From Streptomyces roseicoloratus (GTDB taxonomy: Bacteria; Actinomycetota; Actinomycetes; Streptomycetales; Streptomycetaceae), in contig NZ_SDOY01000131.1 of assembly GCF_004117935.1 (NCBI RefSeq), positions 62,001 to 126,000 on the forward strand: a DNA stretch of 64,000 nucleotides, written 5' to 3'. The notes beneath the pieces are model-generated. The model ran no database searches, was not told where the DNA came from, and saw nothing but the letters and a program-made list of their open reading frames with translations. Made by a program: the position numbers and the translations under genes. This document shows, piece by piece, positions 42,202-51,200 of the stretch. The stretch's first letter is position 1; the number at the start of each line of letters is the position of its first letter.

Positions 42202-43080
42202 ATGGCCTCCGCTCCGCACACCTCCGCCACCTTCACCGCCCCCGACGGCACCCGCCTCGCCCACCGCCTCGCCGGCTCCGGCGACCCCCTCCTCTGCGTC
42301 CCCGGCGGGCCCGCCGACTCCGCCTACCTCGGCGACCTCGGCGGGCTCGCCACCCACCGCACCCTGGTCCTTCCCGACCTGCGCGGCACCGGCCGGTCCC
42401 CGCGGCCCGCCGACCCCGCCGGCTACCGCTGCGACCGCCTCGTCGACGACATCGAGGCCCTGCGGGCCCACCTCGGTCTCGAACGCGTCGACCTGCTCGG
42501 CCACTCCGCCGGAGCGAACATCGCCGCCCAGTACGCGGCCCGGTATCCGCATCGCGTGGCGCGCCTGGCCCTCGTCACGCCCGGCCTGCGTGCCGTCGGC
42601 GTCGACATCACCGGCGACGCCCGGCTCGGCCTCGCGCGCCGACGCGCCCACGAACCCTGGTTCCCGGCGGCCTTCGCCGCCCTGCGGGCGATCAACAGCG
42701 GAAACGGCGGCACGGACGCCGACTGGGAGGCCGTCGCACCCTTCCGGTACGGCCGCTGGGACGAGGCGGCCCGCCGTCACGAGGTCGCGAGCCGCCCCGA
42801 CAACCCCGAGGCCGTCGCCGGCTTCGGCGCCGGCGGCGCCTTCGGGCCCGACCGGATCCACGCCACCCGTGCCGCGCTCGCCACCCTGCCCGCCCCCGTG
42901 CTGCTGCTCGCGGGGGAGTTCGACCTCAACAGTCCGCCGGGCGCCGTGGCGGAACTCGCGGGTCTCGTGTCCCACGCCGTACTCCGCGTCCAGCCCGGGG
43001 CGGGGCACTACCCCTGGCTGGACGACCCGGCCGCCTTCGTCGCGTCGGTGACGGCGTTTCTGGACGGCGCCTCTCGGTGA
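42202..43080 (+). CDS. Alpha/beta hydrolase (proline iminopeptidase-like)
   Basis: The 292-residue protein has the canonical order of an alpha/beta hydrolase: oxyanion segment CVPGGPADSAYLGDL, DLRGTGRSPRPADP, nucleophile elbow GHSAGANIAAQYAARYPHRV with Ser near residue 102, acid region VLLLAGEFDLNSPPGA, and His in GAGHYPWLDDP. The HGGP-like and DxRGxGxS motifs resemble proline iminopeptidases and related esterases; the substrate is not clear. It starts at ATG 42202 without a ribosome site and shares a divergent control region with the HTH gene. Confidence 0.85.
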   Translation: MASAPHTSATFTAPDGTRLAHRLAGSGDPLLCVPGGPADSAYLGDLGGLATHRTLVLPDLRGTGRSPRPADPAGYRCDRLVDDIEALRAHLGLERVDLLGHSAGANIAAQYAARYPHRVARLALVTPGLRAVGVDITGDARLGLARRRAHEPWFPAAFAALRAINSGNGGTDADWEAVAPFRYGRWDEAARRHEVASRPDNPEAVAGFGAGGAFGPDRIHATRAALATLPAPVLLLAGEFDLNSPPGAVAELAGLVSHAVLRVQPGAGHYPWLDDPAAFVASVTAFLDGASR

Positions 43081-43152
43081 CGGTCATCCCGGCAGCGCGT
43101 TCCGTGGGGTGCTTGTCGGTGGCTCTCGCCGTGGGACCTCACGCGGCCTGGC

Positions 43153-44571
43153 TCAGCCGAACGCGAGGGCCGCCGACGCGTCGATGAGGGCGAGACGGCC
43201 CCGGTCGGCTCCTCGGGTCCGCGCCTGTGCCACGAAACCTCCCAGCTCGGCGCGTACGGTGGCCGAGTCGATGCGCCTGATCACGGGCAGCGTGGCCTCG
43301 ACGATCCGACAGGCGTCGTCGAGTCGGCCGACACCGGCGAGCGCCGTCGCCTGCCGGACCGCGAAGCGGGCCCGGGAGTTGCTGTCCGCCGGGACGGCCG
43401 GCCCGAGGCCGAGTCCGGCGGCGGAACGGCCGGGGGCGGAGAGGTCGGCGGCGGAACGGCCCGGGGCGGAGAGGTCGGCGGCGGAAAGGCTGGGGGCGCT
43501 GAGCTCGGCCGCGGAAAGGCCTGTGGTGGAAAGGCCGGCGGCGCTCAGCTCCGCGTCGAAAAGGTCGGCGGCGAGCTCGAAGCGACCCAGGCTGAGCATG
43601 CAGGACGCTGCGATGAGCCGAGGGTTGCCGTTCTCGGCCCGCGGACCCCAGTGAGGGCTCCGGCCGCCGACGGCCTCGGCGGTGTGGCTTCCGAACCGCG
43701 CCAGCGCCTCCCGGCAGGCCTCCGCGTCGCCGCGCCGCGCATGCGCCTGCGCCGCGCGCCGCGCGGCCTGCGCGCGGATCACCGGGTCGGCCGCCGGGTG
43801 CGCGGCCGCCTGGTCGGCGAATCCGATCGCCGCACCGCTGTCACCGCGGTGCTGGGCGATGAACGCCCTGCGGACCAGGGCGTACGCGGCCACCGTCTCG
43901 TCGCCGCCGCGCGCACCCCAGCGGACCGCGGTGTTCGTCCAGCGCAACGCCTCCGCGGGGTTGCCCGCCTCCTGTGCCATCCAGCCCGTGTACTCGGCGA
44001 ACGTCGAGGCCAGCCGCCAGATCTCGGCACGCTCCTCGCCGACGGCGAGCGGACCGGCGTCCGTCAGGATCCGGAGGATCGACTTCAGTGACGCGGTGAC
44101 GAACCTCGGCCCGGTGGACCTGCCGATGTCCTTCAGTTCGCGCAGGACCCGCTCGTATCCGGCGACCACCGGGCCGGCCTCGACGACCTCCTCGGCCGGG
44201 ACGCCCCTGCGCCGAGGCGCCGCCAGCTCGGCGAGTTCCCCGCCCGCGCCGAACGCCGCGTCGCAGGCCGCCGCCACGGCGGGCGTGGGGTTGCGCAGTC
44301 CGCTCTCCAGGTTGCAGATCTGCCCGTCGGAGACGTTCGCCCGCCGGGCGAGCTCGCGCACGCTCCACCCCCGACGCGCCCGCAGCGTGGCCAGGACGAC
44401 GCCGAAGTCGCCCGGCGGCAGACGGGTACCGGCCGATCTCCACGGCGAATCCGCCGCTGCCGGAACCGGCCGAGCCGGACCGGCCCCCGCCGCAACCTCC
44501 CGCGCTTGACCGGCCCCCGCCCGGACCGCCCGAGCCGGAACCCTTCCTCCCGTGCTGTCCGCCGCGTCCAT
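43153..44571 (-). CDS. XRE regulator with TPR-like domain and pentapeptide-like insert
   Basis: The 472-residue protein has a disordered Ala/Gly/Arg N-terminus, an HTH at about residues 53-110 (VLATLRARRGWSVRELARRA, VSDGQICNLESGLRNPTPAV), then helical repeats resembling TPRs (RLASTFAEYTGWMAQEAGNP, RRAFIAQHRGDSGAAIGFAD). Between two such repeats is an array of 5-residue units of LSAAx type. This layout is common for Streptomyces regulators that sense small signals. It is divergent from the TIR operon, with a 14 bp perfect palindrome between, so it is the likely controller of that operon. Confidence 0.8.
   Translation of the reverse strand: MDAADSTGGRVPARAVRAGAGQAREVAAGAGPARPVPAAADSPWRSAGTRLPPGDFGVVLATLRARRGWSVRELARRANVSDGQICNLESGLRNPTPAVAAACDAAFGAGGELAELAAPRRRGVPAEEVVEAGPVVAGYERVLRELKDIGRSTGPRFVTASLKSILRILTDAGPLAVGEERAEIWRLASTFAEYTGWMAQEAGNPAEALRWTNTAVRWGARGGDETVAAYALVRRAFIAQHRGDSGAAIGFADQAAAHPAADPVIRAQAARRAAQAHARRGDAEACREALARFGSHTAEAVGGRSPHWGPRAENGNPRLIAASCMLSLGRFELAADLFDAELSAAGLSTTGLSAAELSAPSLSAADLSAPGRSAADLSAPGRSAAGLGLGPAVPADSNSRARFAVRQATALAGVGRLDDACRIVEATLPVIRRIDSATVRAELGGFVAQARTRGADRGRLALIDASAALAFG
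43400..43558. repeat. 15-base coding repeats in the XRE regulator
   Basis: About ten in-frame 15-base units encode LSAAG, LSTTG, LSAAE, LSAPS, LSAAD, LSAPG, RSAAD, LSAPG, RSAAG and so on. The A-(D/N)-L-x-x pattern is that of pentapeptide repeats, which fold as a right-handed beta-helix, but Pro and Arg substitutions make this uncertain. Confidence 0.65.
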
Positions 44572-44593
44572 ACCCGCCAGCGTACGGAGCCTT

Positions 44594-44629
44594 GCGGCTG
44601 CTATTCAATCCTCGCTGAATAGCAGCCGC
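44594..44629. promoter_or_regulatory. 14 bp perfect palindrome between XRE regulator and TIR operon
   Basis: GCGGCTGCTATTCA and TGAATAGCAGCCGC form perfect 14 bp arms around ATCCTCGC. It begins 23 bases upstream of the XRE start codon and ends 67 bases before the TIR start. The long exact arms, moderate AT content and divergent location suit an operator for the XRE protein controlling both directions; a transcribed hairpin is the alternative. Confidence 0.7.
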
Positions 44630-44695
44630 GCGACTGTTCCGCCCCTATGGTGAGCACCATCCCTGACGTCAAGTCCCGCCAGAGAGGGGGCACTT

Positions 44696-45316
44696 GTGCC
44701 GCGCGTCTTTCTCAGCTTCCGCAAAGCGGACTCCCGTTGGATGCGAGACCGCGTCCACCGCGAGCTGTCCGACCGCCTGGGTGCCGACGAGATCTTCAAG
44801 TCGGGCCGGTCGATTCCGCCCGGGGCCGATTTCGCCGAGATCCTGCGGCGGCAGGCCGCCGAGTGCGAGCTCATGTGCGTCCTGATCGGGCCGGGGTGGC
44901 TCGACGCGCGCGGCGAGGACGGCGTCCGGCTGCTGGACCGGGACCACGACTGGGTCCGCCTGGAGATCGCCACGGCTCTCCGGGCGGGAAACCGCGTCGT
45001 CCCGGTCCTGCTGGGTGACGCGACGATGCTGCCCGACGCCTCGGCGCTGCCCGCCGAGATCGCGGAGCTGGGGCGCCTGCAGTTCCTCCGCGTTCCGGAG
45101 ACCCATCTGCCGGCCGGGCTGGCGCACCTGTGCGACGCGGTGGCCGCTCTGCTGTCCGGTGCCGGGCCCGCCGCCGGATCCGGGCCGGGCACGGCGCAGC
45201 CTCCGGATGCCGCGCCGGCCGCCGGCCCGGCGCCGTCGGTGACCATGACGGCCCATGTGACCGGCGGCGGCAGCTCGTACATGGCGGCCCGTGACCAGAC
45301 GATCAGGCCGGCGTGA
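44696..45316 (+). CDS. TIR-domain effector with C-terminal shared motif
   Basis: GTG 44696 follows AGAGAGGGGG. Residues 1-140 are a TIR domain: RVFLSFRKADSRWMRDRV, EIFKSGRSIPPGADFAEIL, CVLIGPGWL and DWVRLEIATALRAGNRVVPV, in which the Glu of RLEI occupies the position of the NADase catalytic Glu. A Pro/Ala/Gly linker follows, and the last 26 residues (TAHVTGGGSSYMAARDQTI) repeat a motif found in two other products of the operon. Bacterial TIR effectors usually degrade NAD+ or make cyclic ADP-ribose derivatives upon activation. The next gene starts 13 bases downstream. The missing sensor function would be supplied by the STAND protein at the end of the operon. Confidence 0.85.
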   Translation: MPRVFLSFRKADSRWMRDRVHRELSDRLGADEIFKSGRSIPPGADFAEILRRQAAECELMCVLIGPGWLDARGEDGVRLLDRDHDWVRLEIATALRAGNRVVPVLLGDATMLPDASALPAEIAELGRLQFLRVPETHLPAGLAHLCDAVAALLSGAGPAAGSGPGTAQPPDAAPAAGPAPSVTMTAHVTGGGSSYMAARDQTIRPA

Positions 45317-45329
45317 GGGACGGACGACG

Positions 45330-47795
45330 ATGAAGCATCCCGGAGCGGACGACGCCCGCCGGATCGGGCCGTACGCGCTGCTCGAACGGCAGGGAACGGC
45401 CGGCGGGAACGACGTCTTCACGGCGCGTACGGACGCGGGGCGACTCGTCACGGTCACGGTCGTCCGAAGCGAACTCGCCGCGGACCCGGGCTTCCGGGAC
45501 CGGTTCCGCGCCGCCGTCGAGGCGGCACGGACGCCGGCCGCTGCCCCCTTCCTCGCGCCGGTGGTGGATGCCGACTCCGACGCGCCGCTTCCGTGGCTGG
45601 CGACCGAGTTCACCGCAGGGCTGCCGCTACGGCATGCGGTGGACCGGCACGGCCCGCTGTCCGAACCGGCTCTGCGGGTCCTCGCCGACGGCCTCGGCCG
45701 GGCGCTCGCCGCACTCCACGCGACCGGAACGGTCCACGGAGAGGTGAGCCCGGACTCGGTGCTGCTCACCATGGACGGGCCCCGCGTCAGCGCCCTGGGG
45801 ATCGCGGGAGGCACCGGCAGTCCGGCACCCGCAGCGACGGACGACATGGTCGACCTCGGTTCGACCGTGCTGTTCGCTGCTTCCGGAGGCGAGCCGGACC
45901 TGGGTGCCCTGCCCGTGTCGCTCCGCGAGGTGATCGGCGGCTGCCTGTACCCGGAACCGCCCGACCGTCCCACCGCGCAGCAGCTCGTCGACTATCTGGC
46001 ACGTCAGAACCTGCCCACCCTGCAGGGAAGTTGGCTGCCGCCGTCCATGACCGCCGACATGGCTGCCGCCGCCGCGGCGGCCGGATCGGCATCCGTACAG
46101 ACCCATGCCCACGCCGCCCCAGCCAACCACAGCGCCGGAGCCGCCCACGCCGCCCCAGCCGCCCAAGGCGGAAGCCAAGCCGCCCACGCCGCCCCAGGCG
46201 GAAGCCAAGCCGCCCAAGCCGCCCCAGGCGGAAGCCAAGCCGCCCAAGCCGCCCCAGGCGGAAACCACGCCGCCCAAGCCGCCCACGGCGGGAGCCCCAG
46301 TGCCCAAAGCGGCCAAAGCGCCCCTTGCGACCCGCCCCCGGCCCCCGGCCTGCTGCTTCCGCCGCCGGTGATCGCCGCCGACAGAGGTGTCAGCCGCCGG
46401 AAGCTGATCATCGGGCTGGCGGGAGGCGCGGCCGTGCTCGGCGGATCCGCGGCGGCACTCGCCTTCTCCGGCGACCCGTCGCCGACGGCCGGAGGCCGGG
46501 CCGGCGGACCCGGCGCCACCGCGCGGCCGGCCTCCCCGTCCGGCGCGCCGGCGACGACCTCCGCTCCTTCCGCGTCGCCGTCCTCGGCGGACGGACCGGA
46601 ACCGGTCGTCCTGACCGCACCCGACGCCGTCCCGGCCTGGTCGCGCACGGCGAAGCACGCCCCCACCTGTCTGGAAGCCACCGACAAGGTGGTCATGGTG
46701 GTCACGAACACCGGCACGTCCTTCCTGAACACGGCGACCGGGAAGACCGCGTTCTCCGGGTTCGACACGACCAACGACTCCGGCGTGACCAGCCTCCAGT
46801 ACCCGACGGCGTACGCGGACGGCGTGTTCTACCTGCTCTGTGAGACACCGAAGGCGAACAGTCTCCTGGCGGCGTTCGACGCCGCCGACGGCAAGCTGAA
46901 ATGGGCGACCGAGATGGCCGACGCGGGTCCCGGCGGCGGCAAGCACACGGCGTTGTACTCGAGCCGCTACGTGGCGGCCGCGGGGAGCACGGTCTACGTG
47001 TGCGGGACCCTGCTCGTGCTGGACGGGAAGTTCTCGGCCAAGGACCCGACGACCGGCTACATCCGCGCGTTCGACGCCGCCACCGGCAAAGGGCTCTGGC
47101 GGGTGACGGGCACGGACATCAACAACGTGCTCGTACCGCCCACCGGTCCTCACCTGCTCGCCACCTCGGCCCTTCCGGCCGCGAAGTCCGGCCGCGTCCA
47201 GATGATCGACGCCGGCCGTAAGGGCGCCCGCGGCTGGAAGAAGTCCGTTCAGGGCAACGGGTTCTACTTCAGCCCCGGCTGGCCGCTGACGTGCCACGCC
47301 GCCGGGACGTTCCTGTTCGCCGGCGGTGGCGGCGGAACGCTGTTCGCCGTCGACCCCGCCACGGGCCGTGAGAAGTGGCACCGGCTCTTCCAGGCGAAGA
47401 GCGGGGACCCGGCGCGGATCGGCCCCCCGTTCCCCAGCCTGGACGGTGCCACCGTGTACGTGGGGGTCGGCAGGGACCTGGTCGCCCTGTCCACGGCGGA
47501 CGGCGCGCTCCGGTGGGTCGCCAGGCTCGACGGGGCCGGCGAATCGGGCATGTCCAACCTGTTCAACGTCTCCCTGAGGATCGGCGGCAGGAGCGCGCAG
47601 TGCTCGGCCGACACCGTCTTCGCCACGGACAGCGCCAAGACGCTGTGGGCCATCGACGCCGACACCGGCAGGGCCCGGTGGAGATACCGCGACCCCGGGC
47701 AGCCGGACGCGGGTTTCCGGTGGACGGTCGGCGGCGACCGCGTCTTCGTCGCCTCCCATCTGACCATGACCGCGATCGCGGCCCACGCACGCTGA
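45330..47795 (+). CDS. Pseudokinase with membrane segment and PQQ-like beta-propeller
   Basis: ATG 45330 (GAGGGA upstream) gives 821 residues. Residues 1-240 have the layout of a PknB-type kinase (IGPYALLERQG, WLATEFTAGLPLRHAV, EPPDRPTAQQLVDYL) but the key residues are gone: HRD is HGE in TVHGEVSPDSVLLT, DFG is LGI, and no VAIK Lys is visible. A repeat-rich linker follows, then a single membrane segment near residues 357-380 (RRKLIIGLAGGAAVLGG), and a PQQ-type propeller to the end, with units such as LLAAFDAADGKLKWATEM, IRAFDAATGKGLWRVTG and LFAVDPATGREKWHRLF. A membrane-anchored sensor or scaffold is the likely role. Confidence 0.85.
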   Translation: MKHPGADDARRIGPYALLERQGTAGGNDVFTARTDAGRLVTVTVVRSELAADPGFRDRFRAAVEAARTPAAAPFLAPVVDADSDAPLPWLATEFTAGLPLRHAVDRHGPLSEPALRVLADGLGRALAALHATGTVHGEVSPDSVLLTMDGPRVSALGIAGGTGSPAPAATDDMVDLGSTVLFAASGGEPDLGALPVSLREVIGGCLYPEPPDRPTAQQLVDYLARQNLPTLQGSWLPPSMTADMAAAAAAAGSASVQTHAHAAPANHSAGAAHAAPAAQGGSQAAHAAPGGSQAAQAAPGGSQAAQAAPGGNHAAQAAHGGSPSAQSGQSAPCDPPPAPGLLLPPPVIAADRGVSRRKLIIGLAGGAAVLGGSAAALAFSGDPSPTAGGRAGGPGATARPASPSGAPATTSAPSASPSSADGPEPVVLTAPDAVPAWSRTAKHAPTCLEATDKVVMVVTNTGTSFLNTATGKTAFSGFDTTNDSGVTSLQYPTAYADGVFYLLCETPKANSLLAAFDAADGKLKWATEMADAGPGGGKHTALYSSRYVAAAGSTVYVCGTLLVLDGKFSAKDPTTGYIRAFDAATGKGLWRVTGTDINNVLVPPTGPHLLATSALPAAKSGRVQMIDAGRKGARGWKKSVQGNGFYFSPGWPLTCHAAGTFLFAGGGGGTLFAVDPATGREKWHRLFQAKSGDPARIGPPFPSLDGATVYVGVGRDLVALSTADGALRWVARLDGAGESGMSNLFNVSLRIGGRSAQCSADTVFATDSAKTLWAIDADTGRARWRYRDPGQPDAGFRWTVGGDRVFVASHLTMTAIAAHAR
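46141..46305. repeat. 30-base tandem repeats in the pseudokinase linker
   Basis: About five tandem 30-base units encode the decapeptide AAQAAPGGSQ with small variations (AAHAAPGGSQ, AAQAAPGGNH, AAQAAHGGSP). The two central copies are nearly identical at the DNA level, which suggests recent expansion by slippage. They lie between the pseudokinase and the membrane segment. Confidence 0.8.
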
Positions 47796-47817
47796 GCGAC
47801 GAGGAGAGGACGAGGAC

Positions 47818-48249
47818 ATGGAGACGAGCGTGGAACTCGCCGGACTGGCATCGGTGGCCGCGGCGCGCCTGATCGATCTGCTGGCGACGGACGGCTGGGC
47901 CGCCGTCAAGGCCTCGGTCCTGTCGCTGTGGCGGTCCGCGCATCCCGAGCGCGTCGAGGAGGAACTCGACGACGCGCGGGGCGAGTTGATCCAGGCCCGG
48001 CAGACGGGCGACGGCCAGGAGCTCCAGGGGCTGCTGGTCGCCGAGTGGCAGGCCCGCATCGTCCGGCTGCTGGCCACCCGGCCGGACGCCGTCGACGAAC
48101 TGCGCGCGCTGTTCGGCGAGGAGCCGCACGCGGCCGGAAGCCAGGACCGGCAGATCACGGGCTCGATGACGCTGGAGGCACACGTGACCGGTGGCGACGC
48201 GTTCCTGGCCGGGCGCGACATGACCGTCACCAGGGGCGGACAGCAGTGA
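47818..48249 (+). CDS. Small helical protein with C-terminal shared motif
   Basis: The 143-residue protein starts at ATG with GAGGAGAGGACGAGG upstream. Residues 1-110 are helical (VELAGLASVAAARLIDLLAT, VEEELDDARGELIQARQTGD, AEWQARIVRLLATRPDAVDE) and match no family I know; similar helical modules precede motifs of this type in Streptomyces conflict loci. The last 27 residues carry LEAHVTGGDAFLAGRDMTVT, closely matching the TIR C-terminus and the STAND N-terminus. The stop overlaps the STAND start (GTGA), so it is made together with that protein. An adaptor or second effector is the simplest inference. Confidence 0.75.
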   Translation: METSVELAGLASVAAARLIDLLATDGWAAVKASVLSLWRSAHPERVEEELDDARGELIQARQTGDGQELQGLLVAEWQARIVRLLATRPDAVDELRALFGEEPHAAGSQDRQITGSMTLEAHVTGGDAFLAGRDMTVTRGGQQ

Positions 48250-51200
48250 CGGAACGCGACACCGGTGCGGCGCCCTCCGAAGGGCCGCCACCCTGGCAGC
48301 CGATCGACCTGAAGGCGACCGTGACGGGAGGGGGCAGCTCCTTCCAGTCCGCCGGCGACATGCACATCCGCTTCGGGTACGAGGGGCGCGTCACCGTGCC
48401 GGGCCCCGGCGCCGACCGGGTGCCGTGCCCGTACCCGGGACTGGCCCCGTTCGACGAGGGGTACAAGCAGTGGTTCCACGGCCGTGAGCGCATGGTGCAC
48501 CTCGTGTGCGAGCGGATGGACGCCCGGATGCGCGAGGGCGGCCCGCTGGTGCTGATCGGCCCCTCCGGGGCCGGGAAGTCGTCCCTGCTCGCGGCCGGTG
48601 TGCTGCCGGCCCTGGACGAGGGCCGGCTCCCGGTCGCGGGTTCGAGCACCTGGCCGCGACTGCTGCTGACCCCCACGGCCTCCCCGGCCCTGGCGCTGGC
48701 GGCCGCCGCCGGGCTGGACGCCGAGACCGCCCGGAACACCGCACCGCGGTGGCGGGCCGACCCCGAACGGTGCCTCGAAGAGCTGCGCGCGATCGCGGGG
48801 TCCGCCGACGCCGCAGGGTGCCTCGACGAGCTGCGCGCGATCGCCGGGTCGGCCGACTCCGCCCAGCGCCCCGACGAGCCGCGCGCTGTGGTCGGGTCCG
48901 CCGATCCCGTACCGCGACTCGATGAGCTGCGCGCGATCGTCGGGTCGGCCGATCCCGCACAGCGCCCCGACGAGCCGCGTTCGATCGTCGGGTCCGTCGG
49001 GTCCGCCGACCCCGCACAGCGCCCCGACGAGCCGCGCGAGACCGCCGGATCCACCGGTCCGACGCCCTCGGAAGAGCCGCCCGCCGGGGGCCTGGTGGTC
49101 GTGGTCGACCAGTTCGAGGAGCTCTTCACGGCCTGCGGCGACGAGACCGAACGGCAGTGGTTCGTCGACGTACTGGACCGGCTGGCCCGGCCCGAGGGCG
49201 GTGCGGTCGTGGTGCTGGGGGTGCGCGCGGACTTCTACGCCGCGTGCACGGCCCATCCGCAGCTCAGAGCGGCGCTCCGGGCCGGGCCGGTCCTGCTGGA
49301 GCCGATGACGGAGGACGAGCTCAAGGACGCGATCCGGCGCCCGGCCGCCAGCGTGGGGCTCGACGTCGAGGACGGCCTGGTGGAGGTGCTGCTGGCGGAC
49401 CTGGGCGCGGTCGGGGGACCGGTCGGGACGAGCGCCACGGGCCGGCTGCCGCTGCTCGCCCACGCACTGCGGGCCACCTGGCAGCAGCGCCACGGCCACA
49501 CGCTCACCGTCGACGGGTACCGGGTCACCGGCGGCATCCAGGGCGCCGTCGCCACCACGGCCGACAGGCTCTACGAGACGCTGCCGCCACCCTGCCGGGA
49601 GGCCGCGCGGTGGGTGTTCCTGCGGCTCGTGATCGTGGGGCGCGACGCCGACGACAGCCGCCGGCGCGTCCGGTACGACGAACTGCTGCGGGACGCGCCG
49701 GACCGGGAAGCGGCCGGCACGGTCCTGGACGACTTCACCCACGGCCGGCTGCTGACCCGGGAACAGGACACGGTGGTGATGACGCACGAGGTGCTCATCC
49801 GGGCGTGGCCCCGGCTGCGGGGCTGGATCGAGCACGACCGCGGCGGCAACCTCGTACGACAGGATCTGGAGGAGGCGGCCAGGCTCTGGGAGCAGACCGA
49901 CCGGGAGGCGGCCGCGCTGTACCGCGGCAACCGTCTGGAGACGGCACTCGACTGGGCCGCGACGCACGGGCCGGAACTCAGCGTCGTCGCCCGGGCCTTC
50001 CTGGCGGCCTCCCGCCGCCACCGGCGGCGCGCGCAACGGCTCCGGCGCGCCGCCGTCGCCACGATCACCGCCCTCGCGGTGGTCGCCTCGCTGGCCGCGG
50101 GGATCGCCCTGCGGCAGGAGGCCGAGGCGCGGAAGGCCGCCGACGAGGCCCTGGAGGCCCGCGACCAGGCGGTCACGGCCGCCGTCACCTCCGCGGCCGT
50201 GCAACTGGCGTCGACCGATCCCTCGCTGTCCGCTCAACTCGCGCTGACCGCCTACCGCATGGATCCGTCCGAGGAAGCGGCGTCCCGGCTCGTCGCGACC
50301 GAGAACACGCCGCTGGCCACCCGGCTTCCCGGACCTTCGGGAGGGCCGCCCGGCTGGGTGGGGACCGTGGCCTACAGCCCCGACGGGCACATGCTGGCGG
50401 CGGGGAACCACGACGGCAACCTCGTCCGGCTGTGGGACGTCTCCGATCCCGGCCGTCCGGTGGCGCTGGGCGGACCCGTGCCCGTGGACCGTTCCGTGAA
50501 CGGGATCCGGTCGCTCGCGTTCGGCCCGGACGGGCGGGTGCTGGCCGTCGGCGGCCACACCAGCGACAAGGGCGACTCGGGTTCCGGCGGATTCGTCGAC
50601 CTGTGGAGCCTGACCAGTCCCAGCCACCCGGTCCTGCTCGGCCGCCTGAAGAGCCCCGGCGTCAGCGACTGGGACGCCGCGTACGCCGTCGAATCGCTGG
50701 CCTTCAGCCCGGACGGCCGCATCCTGGCCGCCGGACGGCGCGCGGGACTCGTCAGCATGTGGGACGTCACCCGCCCCCACGACGTCGACCCGCTGCCGGC
50801 GCCCCTGAGCCTCGGCTGCCCCGACGTCTTCTCCCACCGCATCGCGTTCAGCCCCGACGGCCGTACCCTGGCCGCCGCATGCGACGACGACGCCGGCACC
50901 ATCCGCCTGTGGGACACCAGCGACCCGGCCCGTCCCGGTCGCGCGCGGTCCCTCACGGCCGGGCGTGACGTCAACTTCCTGGCGTTCGCTCCGGACAGCC
51001 GCACGCTCGCCGCCGGAGCCGGCGACAGCAAGGTCCACCTGTGGACGGTCGCGGGTCCCGGCCGCCCCACCCCCCTGGGCAAGCCGCTGACGGGCCCCGC
51101 TCAGCCCGTCATGTCGGTGGCGTTCAGCCCGGACGGCCACACCCTGGCCGCCGGCAGCGCGGACCACACCGTCCATCTGTGGAACGTCAGCCACCCCAAG

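Noticed and set aside
46141..46305. A possible CRISPR array
   Set aside because: The units are contiguous 30-mers with no spacers, in frame with a protein, and encode a clean decapeptide repeat.
48771..49067. A possible CRISPR-like or regulatory repeat
   Set aside because: Units are in-frame multiples of three within an NTPase and lack unique spacers.
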